Positions 46,414 through 55,771 of a stretch of DNA of 64,000 bases are shown here, piece by piece. The position numbers were made by a program, and so were the translations under genes. Under the pieces are notes generated by a model. The model had not been told where the DNA came from. It made no database searches and saw only the letters and a list, made by a program, of their open reading frames with translations. Numbering within the stretch: position 1 is the stretch's first letter; each line of letters begins with the position of its first letter. The DNA lies in contig NZ_FTMJ01000016.1 in assembly GCF_900156095.1 (NCBI RefSeq), positions 49,900 through 113,899 of the forward strand. Direction: 5' to 3'. Origin of the DNA: Aeromonas sp. RU39B. GTDB lineage: Bacteria; Pseudomonadota; Gammaproteobacteria; Enterobacterales; Aeromonadaceae.

Positions 46414-47883
46414 ATGTCCGTAGAACTGTTGATTAACGTGACCCCCTCCGAGACGCGGGTCGCCCTGGTTGAAAACGGCCAGCTGCAGGAAGTGCACGTG
46501 GAGCGCCAGGCCCGGCGCGGTATCGTTGGCAATATCTACAAGGGCAAGATCAGTCGGGTACTGCCCGGTATGCAGGCCGCTTTTGTCGATATCGGCATGG
46601 ACAAGGCGGCGTTTTTGCACGCCTCCGACATCGTGCCGCACACCGAGTGTGTGGCGATCAAGGAGAAGGAGCAGTTCCAGGCCGGCAACATCGCCGAGCT
46701 GGTACGTCAAGGGCAGGACATCATGGTGCAGGTGGTAAAAGATCCACTGGGTACCAAGGGTGCCCGCCTGACCACTGACCTGACCCTGCCCTCCCGCTAT
46801 CTGGTCTTTATGCCCGGCAGTGCTCACGTCGGGGTCTCCCAGCGTATCGAATCGGAAGAGGAGCGTGAACGCCTCAAGAACGTGGTCAGCAACTACGTTG
46901 ACGAGCTCGGTGGCTTTATCATCCGTACCGCAGCCGAAGGGGTGGGTGAGCAAGAGCTCGAGCAAGATGCCGCCTTCCTCAAGCGTTTGTGGCGCAAGAT
47001 CCTCGAGCGCAAGCAGAAATATCCGCCGTGCCGGGTCATCTATGAAGATCCCAGCCTGGCGTTTCGGGTGGTGCGTGATTTTGTCGGCACTGAACTTGAT
47101 AAGATCCGGGTCGATTCACGCCAGAGCTTTGAGGCGCTCAAGCGCTTTTGCGAAGAGTATGTGCCCGAGCTAGCGGACAAGGTCGAGTATTACCCCGGCG
47201 AGTCGCCGATCTTTGACATGTATGATGTGGAGAACGAGATCCAGCGCGCCCTCGAGCGCAAGGTGGAGCTCAAGTCCGGCGGCTACCTGATTATCGATCA
47301 GACTGAAGCGATGACCACGGTGGACATCAACACCGGCGCCTTTGTCGGCCATCGCAATCTGGAAGAGACCATCTTCAACACCAACATCGAGGCGACGGCG
47401 GCGATTGCCCGGCATCTGCGTCTGCGCAACCTCGGTGGCATCATCATCATCGATTTCATCGACATGCAGTCCGAGGATCATCGCCGCCGGGTGCTGCACA
47501 GCCTCGAATTGGCGCTGTCCAAGGATCGCGCCAAGACCAACGTCAATGGCTTCTCCCAGCTCGGTCTGGTGGAGATGACCCGCAAGCGTACCCGCGAAAG
47601 CCTCGAGCATGTGCTGTGTTCCGAGTGTCCGGAGTGCAAGGGGCGTGGCCGGGTCAAGACGGTCGATTCGGTCTGCTACGAGATCCTGCGCGAGATCATC
47701 CGTGTCAACCGTGCCTACGATGCCGACCAGTTTACCGTCTATGCGGCGCCGGCAGTTGCCGAGTTCCTGCGCGGCGAAGAGTCGCACAGTCTGGCCGAAC
47801 TGGAAGTGTTTATTGGCAAGCAGGTGCGCGTGGTCAGCGAGCCGCTCTACAGCCAGGAACACTTCGACGTGGTGATGATGTAA
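46414..47883 (+). CDS. rng: Ribonuclease G
   Basis: RNase G is an endoribonuclease that matures 16S rRNA 5' ends and turns over some mRNAs. It has 489 residues, the same as E. coli. An S1 domain (about 35-130, GNIYKGKISRVLPGMQAAFVDIG) is followed by the DNase I-like catalytic core with YLIIDQTEAMTTVDINTGAF and IIIIDFIDM (metal-binding Asp residues) and the zinc-link CPECKGRG. It is followed directly by yhdP, whose GTG start touches the stop codon. Confidence 0.97.
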   Translation: MSVELLINVTPSETRVALVENGQLQEVHVERQARRGIVGNIYKGKISRVLPGMQAAFVDIGMDKAAFLHASDIVPHTECVAIKEKEQFQAGNIAELVRQGQDIMVQVVKDPLGTKGARLTTDLTLPSRYLVFMPGSAHVGVSQRIESEEERERLKNVVSNYVDELGGFIIRTAAEGVGEQELEQDAAFLKRLWRKILERKQKYPPCRVIYEDPSLAFRVVRDFVGTELDKIRVDSRQSFEALKRFCEEYVPELADKVEYYPGESPIFDMYDVENEIQRALERKVELKSGGYLIIDQTEAMTTVDINTGAFVGHRNLEETIFNTNIEATAAIARHLRLRNLGGIIIIDFIDMQSEDHRRRVLHSLELALSKDRAKTNVNGFSQLGLVEMTRKRTRESLEHVLCSECPECKGRGRVKTVDSVCYEILREIIRVNRAYDADQFTVYAAPAVAEFLRGEESHSLAELEVFIGKQVRVVSEPLYSQEHFDVVMM

Positions 47884-50800
47884 GTGGTTCACCGCTGGTT
47901 GAGCCGGGCCTGGCTGGCCCTGGGTGTCTGTCTGGTGCTACTGGCCGTTGCGATTACGGCGGTGCGCTATGGTGGCCCCCTGCTCAACCAGCATCGTCAG
48001 GCGCTGCTCAATCGCCTGTTTGGCAGTGAACTGGGCGTGCATATTGACGAGGTCGGACTGACCTGGGTTGATCGCGCGCCAGCCCTCTCCCTGCGTGGTT
48101 TAAGCGTGAATCCGTCCGGCAGTCGTTATCGGCTGCTACTCGGTGAAGCGCAGATCCGCCTCGACCTGTGGCGCTCTTTGCAGCAGCAGCAGGCCATCTT
48201 TCGCCGACTCGATTTCAGCCGGCTCGATCTGACGCTCGATCTGACCCAGCCTGCCGCCGCATCGTCCGACCAGCAGTTCGATACGCTGCTCGACATGCTG
48301 CTCGGGCGCTTTAGTAACTTCACCCTGCACGACAGCCGGCTACGCCTCAAGACGCCGCTGGGGGATCTGACCACCCTGAGCATTGCCGACCTGCGCTGGC
48401 AGAACCGCGGCGAGCACCATCAGGGGGTCGGCAAGGCCTATCTGGTGGAAGGGGTGCGTAACAGCACCCTCGATCTGGTGATCGATCTGCAAGGGCCCAG
48501 CCGCCGCTGGGCCGATCTGGAAGGGAAGTTCTATCTGGCGGCGCGCCACCTCGATCTGGGCCCTTTGCTGGGCCGGATGCAGGCTGGCAAGTCCAACATT
48601 GATGGCCAGCTCGATCTGCAGCTGTGGAGCGAGCTCAAGGGCGGTCAATGGGGCGAAAGCCTGCTGAAATTTGGTAACAACTACCTGATCTGGCAAGAAC
48701 AGGAGTCGATGCACCGGCTCGGGCTCGACGGTGGCCAGATCCAGCTGCGTCGTGATGGCGATGAGTGGCAGCTGGCCAGCTACGACGTGCAGTTCAAGCT
48801 TGATGGCCGCACTTGGTTGCAGAGCCAGATGCAGCTGGAGCGTATCGGCTCGCGTATTCAGGGCGCCATTCCGCGCATCGAGCTCGACAAGCTCTCCCTG
48901 CTGGGCCAGTTGGTCAGCGGGCTCTATCCCGATTTCTCCCGCACTCTCGGCGCCATGCAGCCGCACGGTGTAGTCAGTAATCTGCAACTGACCGCTGATG
49001 CCGACTGGAGCAACCTGCAGGTCAGCGGTGAACTGGAGAAGGTCGGCGGCAATCCGTATCAGTTACTGCCGGGTGTGCAGGCACTCGATGGCGAGTTTTG
49101 GATCACCCCGGAAGGCGGCAGCGTTGAGCTGCGCCTGGGCAAAGATCGTATCGATACCGGCGGTCACTTCAAGCAGCCGATTGCCGTAGATCGCTTCAGT
49201 GGCCGGCTCGACTGGTGGCGTCAGGATGACAGCTGGAGCCTCTATGGGCAGGACATTGCCCTCGATAACGCCGATTTAACGCTCGATACCCGCTTTCGGC
49301 TCGATCTGGCCAATCAGCCGTTTCTGGCGCTGACCGGCTCGGTGGATCTGAAGAATGCCGGTCATGCGGATCGCTACTACCCGCTGCAGGCGATGGGGAT
49401 GCCGCTGGTCGATTATCTGAGTGGCGCTCTGAAAGGGGGCCACGCCAAGCACGCCAGCCTGCTCTGGTATGGCGCCTTTGCCGATTTCCCTTATGCCAAG
49501 GGCGAGGGGATCTTCCAGGCTGCGGTGCCGCTTGAGCAGACTACCTTCCAGTTTGATCCCGGTTGGCAACCGCTGACCGACATGCAGCTCGATCTCCTGT
49601 TTGAAAACGCCTCGCTGGATATGCAGAGCCGCTCGGCGGTGCTGGGCAAAGCCACATCAAGCCGCATTCATGCCCGCATTCCCTATCTGGGCGAAGGGGC
49701 GCACCTGTTTATTGATGCTGACGTTGCCGGTGATGGCCGTGATGTGAGCGATTACCTGATTAACTCGCCGCTGCACGGCTCGGTAGGCAAAGCGCTGACC
49801 GAGGTGCAGGTGACCGGCCCGCTGACCGGTCTGGTTGGCCTCGACATCCCGCTTGATGGCGAGAGTGAGGTGAAGGTGGGCGGTGAAGCCCGCTTTGAGG
49901 GGAGCAAGGTTAAGCTGGCCTCTTTGGGTCTGCCGCTAGAGCAGGTGCATGGCGTGCTGAGCTACGATAACGAGAAAACCGGTTTTAAGGGGCTCAAGGC
50001 CCAGCTGTTTGGCAACCCGGTCACCCTCGATTACAGCGGGCAGACTCGCCCGAATGGCTATCAGGTTAATGTAGGGGTCAATGGGGAGTGGTCGTCGGCG
50101 CGCACGACCTTAAGTGCGCCCGGGCTGGAGGTGCTCTCTGGCAAGACCCGCTGGGGCGGCAAGGTCGCGGTCAGCTTGCCACAAAATGCCCCCTTCTCGT
50201 TTGACGTGGATCTGTCGAGTGATTTGCGTGGTATGGCGCTCAATCTGCCGACGCCCTTGGCCAAGGGCGAGGGCGGTAGCCTGCCGCTGCGGGTGACCGC
50301 GCGCGGCCGCGATGGCGGCGCCGATCTGCACGGCGTGCTGGGGATGGATACGGATCTGGTGGCGCGCCTTGAGTATGGCGAGGGTCCGGCGCACCTGTCC
50401 CGGCTACGGGTGGACGTCGGGCAACCTGGTACTCGCAAGGTGCGCGAGGCGCCAATGGTGCTGACTATCAGCCAGAACGAAGCTGATGTGGGGGGCTGGC
50501 TGAGCAAGCTGTCCGATTGGCTGCCCGAACGCAGTGATGCGGCGCCAGCGTTGGTGGGGGTGCCGTTCCTGCCTGCCCCTTGGTGGGTCGATGGTCATAT
50601 CAACCGGGCCAAGATGGGCTCGGCCACGCTCAAGGCGGTGCAGTTCACCGTGGGCCCGACCAAAGAGGCTACCGAAGTACTGATTGAAAGTCCTGAGGTG
50701 CTTGGCGTGGTGCGGGTGCCGCTTAAACCGCGTCAACCGGTAGAGGCGCAGTTTGGTCGTCTGCACTGGTCCGGTTCGAGTGAAGACTTCAAGGGGCAAC

Positions 50801-51714
50801 CCGATAATGCGCAGGAGCTCTCACTGCTGCGTGCGATGCCTTGGCTGCGCTTCACCTGCGCCGATTGCCGCTTTGGTGATATTCCGCTCGGGCAGATCAA
50901 GGGTGAGCTCAAACCCGGCGCCAATCGGGTGGAGCTGGATAATTTCAGTGCGCTGCTGGGGGGCTCAACCCTCAAAGGCAAGGCGTTGTGGCGCGCCGAG
51001 GACAACCTGATGCAGACTCGTCTGGAAGGGAAAATCGAGACCAACAACAGCGAACTGCTGCTGCATCGTTTTGGTTATGTCTCGCCCATCAGCGATGCGC
51101 CGGGCAAGGCCGAATTTGTGCTGGGCTGGGATGACGTGCCCTGGCGTCCGAGCCGTGCCGGGCTCGGTGGGGAAAGCAACATCAAACTCGATGGCGGCAC
51201 CCTGCGCGAGGTCAATGACCGTGGCGCCCGGATCCTCTCGCTGCTTAGCTTCGATTCGCTGGTGCGTAAACTGCGGCTCGATTTTCGCGATGTGTTCGAC
51301 AAGGGGCTCTATTTCGAGTCAATGACCGGCAGCTTCAAGATAAGCCACGGCCTTATCGACAACCGTGACTTCTTTATGAAGGGGGCGGCTGGCAACCTGC
51401 GTGGCGAAGGGATTGCCGATCTGGTGCGCTGGAATGTGGATTATCAGCTCAGCTTCTCGCCCAATCTGGGCGGAACCCTGCCGGTGGTGGCCGCTTTCTC
51501 GCTCACGCCGTTGACCGGACTCTATGTGTTTGCCCTCTCCAAATTGCTCGAGCCGGTGGTTGATGTGGTGACCCGCATCGATTTTCGGGTCGAAGGGCCA
51601 CTCGATAACCCGCACCTGAGTGAAGCCGGTCGCAGCAAGGCCCGTATCAAGCTCAACGCCGAGCAGCAGAAAGCTGCAGCGCAGGCTACCCCGTTGGCAC
51701 CCGCCAACCCCTGA
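47884..51714 (+). CDS. yhdP: AsmA-like envelope lipid-transport protein YhdP
   Basis: This 1276-residue protein has a single N-terminal membrane helix (about 9-26), then a long periplasmic beta-rich region with an AsmA-like C-terminal part (IKLDGGTLREVNDRGARILSLLSFDSLVRKLRLDFRDVF). YhdP, TamB and YdbH together move phospholipids to the outer membrane. The length fits E. coli YhdP (1266). The start is GTG 47884, adjacent to the rng stop. It overlaps the longer reading frame of the next gene by one base (TGATG). Confidence 0.95.
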   Translation: MVHRWLSRAWLALGVCLVLLAVAITAVRYGGPLLNQHRQALLNRLFGSELGVHIDEVGLTWVDRAPALSLRGLSVNPSGSRYRLLLGEAQIRLDLWRSLQQQQAIFRRLDFSRLDLTLDLTQPAAASSDQQFDTLLDMLLGRFSNFTLHDSRLRLKTPLGDLTTLSIADLRWQNRGEHHQGVGKAYLVEGVRNSTLDLVIDLQGPSRRWADLEGKFYLAARHLDLGPLLGRMQAGKSNIDGQLDLQLWSELKGGQWGESLLKFGNNYLIWQEQESMHRLGLDGGQIQLRRDGDEWQLASYDVQFKLDGRTWLQSQMQLERIGSRIQGAIPRIELDKLSLLGQLVSGLYPDFSRTLGAMQPHGVVSNLQLTADADWSNLQVSGELEKVGGNPYQLLPGVQALDGEFWITPEGGSVELRLGKDRIDTGGHFKQPIAVDRFSGRLDWWRQDDSWSLYGQDIALDNADLTLDTRFRLDLANQPFLALTGSVDLKNAGHADRYYPLQAMGMPLVDYLSGALKGGHAKHASLLWYGAFADFPYAKGEGIFQAAVPLEQTTFQFDPGWQPLTDMQLDLLFENASLDMQSRSAVLGKATSSRIHARIPYLGEGAHLFIDADVAGDGRDVSDYLINSPLHGSVGKALTEVQVTGPLTGLVGLDIPLDGESEVKVGGEARFEGSKVKLASLGLPLEQVHGVLSYDNEKTGFKGLKAQLFGNPVTLDYSGQTRPNGYQVNVGVNGEWSSARTTLSAPGLEVLSGKTRWGGKVAVSLPQNAPFSFDVDLSSDLRGMALNLPTPLAKGEGGSLPLRVTARGRDGGADLHGVLGMDTDLVARLEYGEGPAHLSRLRVDVGQPGTRKVREAPMVLTISQNEADVGGWLSKLSDWLPERSDAAPALVGVPFLPAPWWVDGHINRAKMGSATLKAVQFTVGPTKEATEVLIESPEVLGVVRVPLKPRQPVEAQFGRLHWSGSSEDFKGQPDNAQELSLLRAMPWLRFTCADCRFGDIPLGQIKGELKPGANRVELDNFSALLGGSTLKGKALWRAEDNLMQTRLEGKIETNNSELLLHRFGYVSPISDAPGKAEFVLGWDDVPWRPSRAGLGGESNIKLDGGTLREVNDRGARILSLLSFDSLVRKLRLDFRDVFDKGLYFESMTGSFKISHGLIDNRDFFMKGAAGNLRGEGIADLVRWNVDYQLSFSPNLGGTLPVVAAFSLTPLTGLYVFALSKLLEPVVDVVTRIDFRVEGPLDNPHLSEAGRSKARIKLNAEQQKAAAQATPLAPANP

Positions 51715-51737
51715 TGACGCTCACACCGGAGGTGATG

Positions 51738-52058
51738 ATGATTCGCCATATACTGCTTATCGAGTTCAAACCGGATACTAGTGCCTCTCACATTGACGCG
51801 GTGCGCCAGGAGTTCCTCTCCATGCCCAAACGGGTGGAAGGGGTCATTGCGGTGGAGTGGGGCGTGGGGGACAGTCCGGAAGGGCGCCACGATGGGTACA
51901 CCCATAGCGTATTGATGACCTTCGCCGACGAGGCCGCCCGTCAGCGCTACCTGCCCCATCCCGAGCATGATGCCCTCAAGGCCGTATTTCGCCCGGTGAT
52001 GGCGCGCGCCATCGTCTTTGATTACACCCTGAAATCCGGAGAGGTTGGGGTGAGCTGA
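51738..52058 (+). CDS. Dabb (stress-responsive A/B barrel) family protein
   Basis: This 106-residue protein has the Dabb pattern: MIRHILLIEFKPDTSASHIDAVRQEFLSM, VEWGVGDSPEGRHDGYTHSVLMTFADEAARQRYLPHPEHDALKAVF. The family forms dimeric ferredoxin-like barrels with mostly unknown roles. I chose ATG 51738 because GGAGG lies five bases upstream; ATG 51714 overlapping the yhdP stop is also in-frame and possible, with weaker spacing. The TGA overlaps the next start (TGATG). Confidence 0.85.
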   Translation: MIRHILLIEFKPDTSASHIDAVRQEFLSMPKRVEGVIAVEWGVGDSPEGRHDGYTHSVLMTFADEAARQRYLPHPEHDALKAVFRPVMARAIVFDYTLKSGEVGVS

Positions 52059-52642
52059 TGAGCGATTCTCGCTGGGCCGCTGTGCCACCGCTGCAACGTG
52101 CTCTGTTGCAAACTGTTGCGGAATATGGGAACAAGCATCCCGCCATAGCGGCTGGCGTTGTGGTTGGATCGCTTGCCAAGGGAAAAGCAGACCGAGTATC
52201 GGATGTCGACGTCTTGCTGCTGGCCGAGCCGGGTTTTCATGCCGAGGGGGAAGAACTGGTACGGGCCATTGTGGGTGAGCGGGCGGTTTTTCATTGTTGG
52301 CAAGGGCGGCATTCAGAGGTCGCCTCGTATTGGCGTTATATCTTTCTGGATATGACCAGTATTGAAATCCATATTGCTGATCGCACAGCCGATTTCCCAC
52401 TTGCCAAGCCTTATCTTCCCCTTTTTGATAAAAGCAATATCTTGTCTGTGCTGGAGGTAGAAGGTCCGGCGCCCAGCCATTGGGATTTCCCCGCGTACAT
52501 GGGGGAGGGTAACGGTCTGGTTTGGGAGTTGTTTGACTGTCTCAAATGGGCTCAACGAGGTCAGCGCGCACTGGTCAGGCACCATCTGCGTAAACTGTTG
52601 GCCTGCATGGAGCAAGATCCGGATATTGTGGATCCTGATTAA
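52058..52642 (+). CDS. Nucleotidyltransferase-domain protein of unknown target
   Basis: This 194-residue protein has an NTase-fold N-terminal half: VVGSLAKGKADRVSDVDVLLL (G37-S38, D49, D51) with a third acidic candidate in IEIHI (E103). The C-terminal half is alpha-helical and has no name I recognise. It might modify a small molecule, RNA or protein, as aminoglycoside nucleotidyltransferases or MNT-type antitoxins do; nothing in the sequence chooses between these. Base composition is A+T-rich (50 G/C in 120 bases at 52321-52440 by my count) compared with both neighbours, suggesting later arrival. No HEPN partner or toxin lies beside it; it is coupled to the Dabb gene. Confidence 0.75.
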   Translation: MSDSRWAAVPPLQRALLQTVAEYGNKHPAIAAGVVVGSLAKGKADRVSDVDVLLLAEPGFHAEGEELVRAIVGERAVFHCWQGRHSEVASYWRYIFLDMTSIEIHIADRTADFPLAKPYLPLFDKSNILSVLEVEGPAPSHWDFPAYMGEGNGLVWELFDCLKWAQRGQRALVRHHLRKLLACMEQDPDIVDPD

Positions 52643-52661
52643 CAGGGACAAGGAGCAAGTT

Positions 52662-53483
52662 ATGTGGCTAGCCGCACTACAGCTGATCTCCGGGCGCCGC
52701 TGGCCCGAGAATCGCGATCAGATTGCCAACTTGCTGGCGCAGTTGCCCGCCGAGCGACCGCTGTTGGCACTGCTGCCGGAAAATTTCGCCCTGTTTGGTG
52801 AGCGGCAAGGTTATCTCGATGGTGCTGAAGTGCCAGGTGATGGGCCAATCCAGCATCAGCTGGCCGAGTGGGCCCGTCACTATGGCATCTGGCTGGTGGC
52901 CGGCGCCATGCCGACCCGCATCGACGGCGAGAGCCGAATCCACACCAGCTCTCTGGTGTTTAACCCCGACGGGAAGTGCTGCGGTCTGTATCACAAGCTG
53001 CATCTGTTTGATGTGGATGTAGCCGACAGTCATGGCCGCTATCGGGAGTCGGAGACCTTCACCGCCGGCGAGCAACCGGTGGTGGTGGATTCCCCCTTCG
53101 GCGCGCTGGGGCTCTCCATCTGTTATGATCTGCGTTTCCCCGAGCTGTATCGCACCCTAGTGGCGCATGGCGCCAAAGTCCTGCTCGTGCCGGCAGCCTT
53201 TACCCGGGCCACTGGCGCGGCGCACTGGGAGCCTTTGCTGCGGGCACGCGCCATTGAGAACCAGTGCTGGGTGGTGGCCGCTGGGCAGGGGGGAGACCAT
53301 GAAACGGGCCGGGAAACCTACGGTCACAGCATGATTATCGACCCCTGGGGTCGGGTGGTGGCGTGTCAGGAGTCGGGCCCGGCCGTGGTGATGGCCCCCT
53401 TCGATCCGCAGCATGCCACCCAGCTTGCGGCGCGCATGCCGGTTTTGCAGCATGCCCGCCTGATGAATCTGAACGCCGAGTGA
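52662..53483 (+). CDS. Nitrilase-superfamily amidase (deaminated-glutathione amidase-like)
   Basis: This 273-residue enzyme has the nitrilase E-K-C triad: Glu40 (LLPENFALF), Lys112 ([11 protein letters not shown]) and Cys154 ([13 protein letters not shown]). The [14 protein letters not shown] and [24 protein letters not shown] motifs place it near Nit1/YafV-like omega-amidases, which remove damaged glutathione or related amides. I chose ATG 52662 because AAGGAGC lies upstream and the longer frame runs through the previous gene. The TGA overlaps tldD (TGATG). In Vibrionaceae a similar amidase gene also sits beside tldD. Confidence 0.87.
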   Translation: MWLAALQLISGRRWPENRDQIANLLAQLPAERPLLALLPENFALFGERQGYLDGAEVPGDGPIQHQLAEWARHYGIWLVAGAMPTRIDGESRIHTSSLVFNPDGKCCGLYHKLHLFDVDVADSHGRYRESETFTAGEQPVVVDSPFGALGLSICYDLRFPELYRTLVAHGAKVLLVPAAFTRATGAAHWEPLLRARAIENQCWVVAAGQGGDHETGRETYGHSMIIDPWGRVVACQESGPAVVMAPFDPQHATQLAARMPVLQHARLMNLNAE

Positions 53484-54949
53484 TGGCGATGGAGAGAGCA
53501 TTGAGTCTACTTGAACAGGTTAGTGCGTCCCTGCTGGCCCCCCATGATCTGGATACCGGTCGGTTGGAAGGACTGCTCGGCAGCCTGATGAACCACCGCA
53601 TCGATTTTGGCGATCTCTATTTCCAGCGCAGCTGGCATGAGTCGTGGATGTTGGAAGATGGCATCGTCAAGGATGGCAGCTACAACATCGACCAAGGGGT
53701 GGGGGTGCGTGCCGTCAGCGGTGAGAAGAGCGGGTTTGCCTACTCCGACGAGCTGAGTCTGGCGGCGCTGCAACAATCGGTGATCGCCGCCCGTGGTATT
53801 GCCGCCAGTGGTGGTGAAGGGCGAGTTCAGGCCTGGCAACGCACCGAGACTGGTTTGCTCTATCCGGCCAGCGACCCACTCGAAAGCCTCGGTAAACAGC
53901 AGAAGATCGCTCTGCTTGAGCAGATGGATCGCTTTGCCCGTAGCCTTGACCCGGCTATTACCCAGGTGATGGCGTCGATCAGCGGCGTGTATGAAGAGGT
54001 GCTGGTGGCCGCCACCGACGGCACCCTGGCGGCTGATGTGCGCCCACTGGTGCGCCTGTCGGTAACGGTGCTGGCCGAGCGTGGCGGACGTCGCGAGCGT
54101 GGCAGTGCAGGCGGCGGTGGCCGCTTTGGTTACGACTGGTTCCTTGAGCTGGAAGGGGACGAGAGCCGCGCCCTGGGGTATGTGCGCGAGGCGGTGCGTC
54201 AGGCGCTGGTCAACCTCGAGGCGATCGATGCCCCGGCCGGTACCATGCCGGTGGTGCTCGGGGCTGGTTGGCCCGGCGTGCTGCTGCACGAGGCGGTCGG
54301 TCACGGTCTGGAAGGGGATTTTAACCGCAAGGGCTCTTCGGCCTATGCCGGTCGCATCGGCGAGCGGGTTGCCTCGAGCCTGTGCACCATCGTCGATGAC
54401 GGCACCCTGGCCGGTCGGCGCGGCTCGGTCACCATCGATGACGAAGGGACGCCCGGTGGTTACAACGTGCTGATTGAAAACGGCATTCTCAAAGGCTATC
54501 TGCAAGACAAGCAGAATGCCCGTCTGATGGGGGTGCCGCTGACCGGCAACGGCCGGCGTGAATCCTACGCCAGCCTGCCGATGCCGCGTATGACCAATAC
54601 CTACATGCTGGCCGGCGAGAGCGATCCGCAGGAGATTATTGCCTCGGTCAAACGGGGTATCTATGCCCCCAACTTCGGTGGTGGTCAGGTGGATATCACC
54701 TCCGGCAAGTTTGTGTTCTCAGCCTCTGAGGCTTACCTCATCGAGGATGGCCGCATCACCGCCCCCATCAAGGGGGCGACCCTGATTGGCAACGGTCCCG
54801 AGGCGATGAGCCAGGTCTCCATGGTCGGTAACGACCTGCAGATCGACCGCGGCGTCGGAGTGTGTGGCAAAGAGGGGCAGAGCGTGCCGGTTGGTGTTGG
54901 CCAGCCTACGCTCAAGCTCGACCAGCTGACCGTGGGCGGCACTCAATAA
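53483..54949 (+). CDS. tldD: Metalloprotease TldD
   Basis: TldD, with PmbA/TldE, degrades unfolded peptides, processes microcin-type precursors and helps degrade CcdA. The 488 residues have the zinc motif [11 protein letters not shown] (H269, E270, H274), [11 protein letters not shown], and the C-terminal [31 protein letters not shown] 53483 is the TGATG overlap with the amidase; the longer frame starting at 53363 is inside that gene, and ATG 53489 is another option. A strong terminator closes the transcript that may run from mreC through tldD. Confidence 0.96.
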   Translation: MAMERALSLLEQVSASLLAPHDLDTGRLEGLLGSLMNHRIDFGDLYFQRSWHESWMLEDGIVKDGSYNIDQGVGVRAVSGEKSGFAYSDELSLAALQQSVIAARGIAASGGEGRVQAWQRTETGLLYPASDPLESLGKQQKIALLEQMDRFARSLDPAITQVMASISGVYEEVLVAATDGTLAADVRPLVRLSVTVLAERGGRRERGSAGGGGRFGYDWFLELEGDESRALGYVREAVRQALVNLEAIDAPAGTMPVVLGAGWPGVLLHEAVGHGLEGDFNRKGSSAYAGRIGERVASSLCTIVDDGTLAGRRGSVTIDDEGTPGGYNVLIENGILKGYLQDKQNARLMGVPLTGNGRRESYASLPMPRMTNTYMLAGESDPQEIIASVKRGIYAPNFGGGQVDITSGKFVFSASEAYLIEDGRITAPIKGATLIGNGPEAMSQVSMVGNDLQIDRGVGVCGKEGQSVPVGVGQPTLKLDQLTVGGTQ

Positions 54950-54973
54950 CGCCTTATCAAGAACGAACCACGC

Positions 54974-55002
54974 GACCCCGGCTTGTGCCGGGGTCTTTTT
55001 TT
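54974..55002 (+). terminator. Rho-independent terminator after tldD
   Basis: A perfect 9-bp stem (54974-54982 with 54987-54995) with a TTGT loop is followed by seven T. Confidence 0.92.
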
Positions 55003-55101
55003 GATGTTTAACTCACTAATTTACAAGAAAAAACACGGGTTGATGTTTGTGGCCTCGGTGGTTAAGGTAAGCCCGCTTTTCAATACACGGGATAGATAAC
55101 A

Positions 55102-55530
55102 ATGAAAAAAGCAGTACTGATTGCTCTGTTCGGGCTCCCCCTGATGGCCAACGCTGGTCTGCTCGACTCGGTGACCCAGTCGGTGACCGACAATGTCACC
55201 TCCAGCGTCAAGCAAGCCGCTGGCAGTGCCAAAGAGAGCGCCATGAACAGCGCCTCCGACCTGGCGCTCAAGAGTGCACTGGGCATCAAGGAAGGGCAAT
55301 CCAACAAGCAGGCCGTTGAGAGCAAGTTTGGCAAGCCGACCAAGCAGGCCACCGAAGCGGGTCTCGAGGTGTGGACCTACGATCTGAACGCCATCAAAAC
55401 CGCACAGCCGACGCTGGAGCAGATCGCCAAGGATGCCTTCAAAGACACCGATCTGGCTAAGAAAGGCGTGGTCATCAAGTTCGACGGCGACACCGTCAAG
55501 AAGGTGGATATCGCTGCTCTGAGCGCCTAA
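55102..55530 (+). CDS. Exported BamE-like small protein of unknown function
   Basis: This 142-residue protein has a signal peptide (MKKAVLIALFGLPLMANA-G, cleavage about residue 18) without a lipobox. Residues about 20-60 are an amphipathic, Ser/Ala/Lys-rich region. Residues about 68-140 show the BamE/SmpA-like pattern GQSNKQAVESKFGKPTK..TEAGLEVWTYDLN and end KKGVVIKFDGDTVKKVDIAALSA. I do not recognise a named function. It has its own strong terminator and a 150-base upstream gap, so it is monocistronic. Confidence 0.8.
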   Translation: MKKAVLIALFGLPLMANAGLLDSVTQSVTDNVTSSVKQAAGSAKESAMNSASDLALKSALGIKEGQSNKQAVESKFGKPTKQATEAGLEVWTYDLNAIKTAQPTLEQIAKDAFKDTDLAKKGVVIKFDGDTVKKVDIAALSA

Positions 55531-55550
55531 TGCTCAGCAGTCCCCATCCA

Positions 55551-55576
55551 AAAGGAGCCATAACGGCTCCTTTTTT
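55551..55576 (+). terminator. Rho-independent terminator after the BamE-like gene
   Basis: A 9-bp stem (55551-55559 AAAGGAGCC with 55565-55573 GGCTCCTTT) with a five-base loop carries a six-T tract (55571-55576). Confidence 0.88.
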
Positions 55577-55629
55577 GTTGATGAGGTGGTTACATATGAA
55601 GCTGATTTGGCTGGGTTTTGATTGGCTCT

Positions 55630-55661
55630 TTATGCCATTTTAATAATCAATATTGGCATAA
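55630..55661 (+). promoter_or_regulatory. Inverted repeat upstream of the chemotaxis receptor
   Basis: A perfect 8-bp inverted repeat TTATGCCA/TGGCATAA (55630-55637 and 55654-55661) with a 16-base A+T-rich spacer lies about 110 bases before the receptor start. It resembles an operator for a dimeric regulator; the identity is unknown. Confidence 0.35.
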
Positions 55662-55771
55662 CCTGTCGCAGATATTGTTACTGCTGATTTATCTGACTAT
55701 TGCGTTGCCACAAAACTGTCATGCTTGGTGACTAGGATGACGGCTTCCGACGTCAGCATGAGTCATGAAGG

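Noticed and set aside
55596..55643. 15-residue frame MKLIWLGFDWLFMPF with GAGG upstream
   Set aside because: Very short; stop overlaps the dyad region. No further support, so not annotated.
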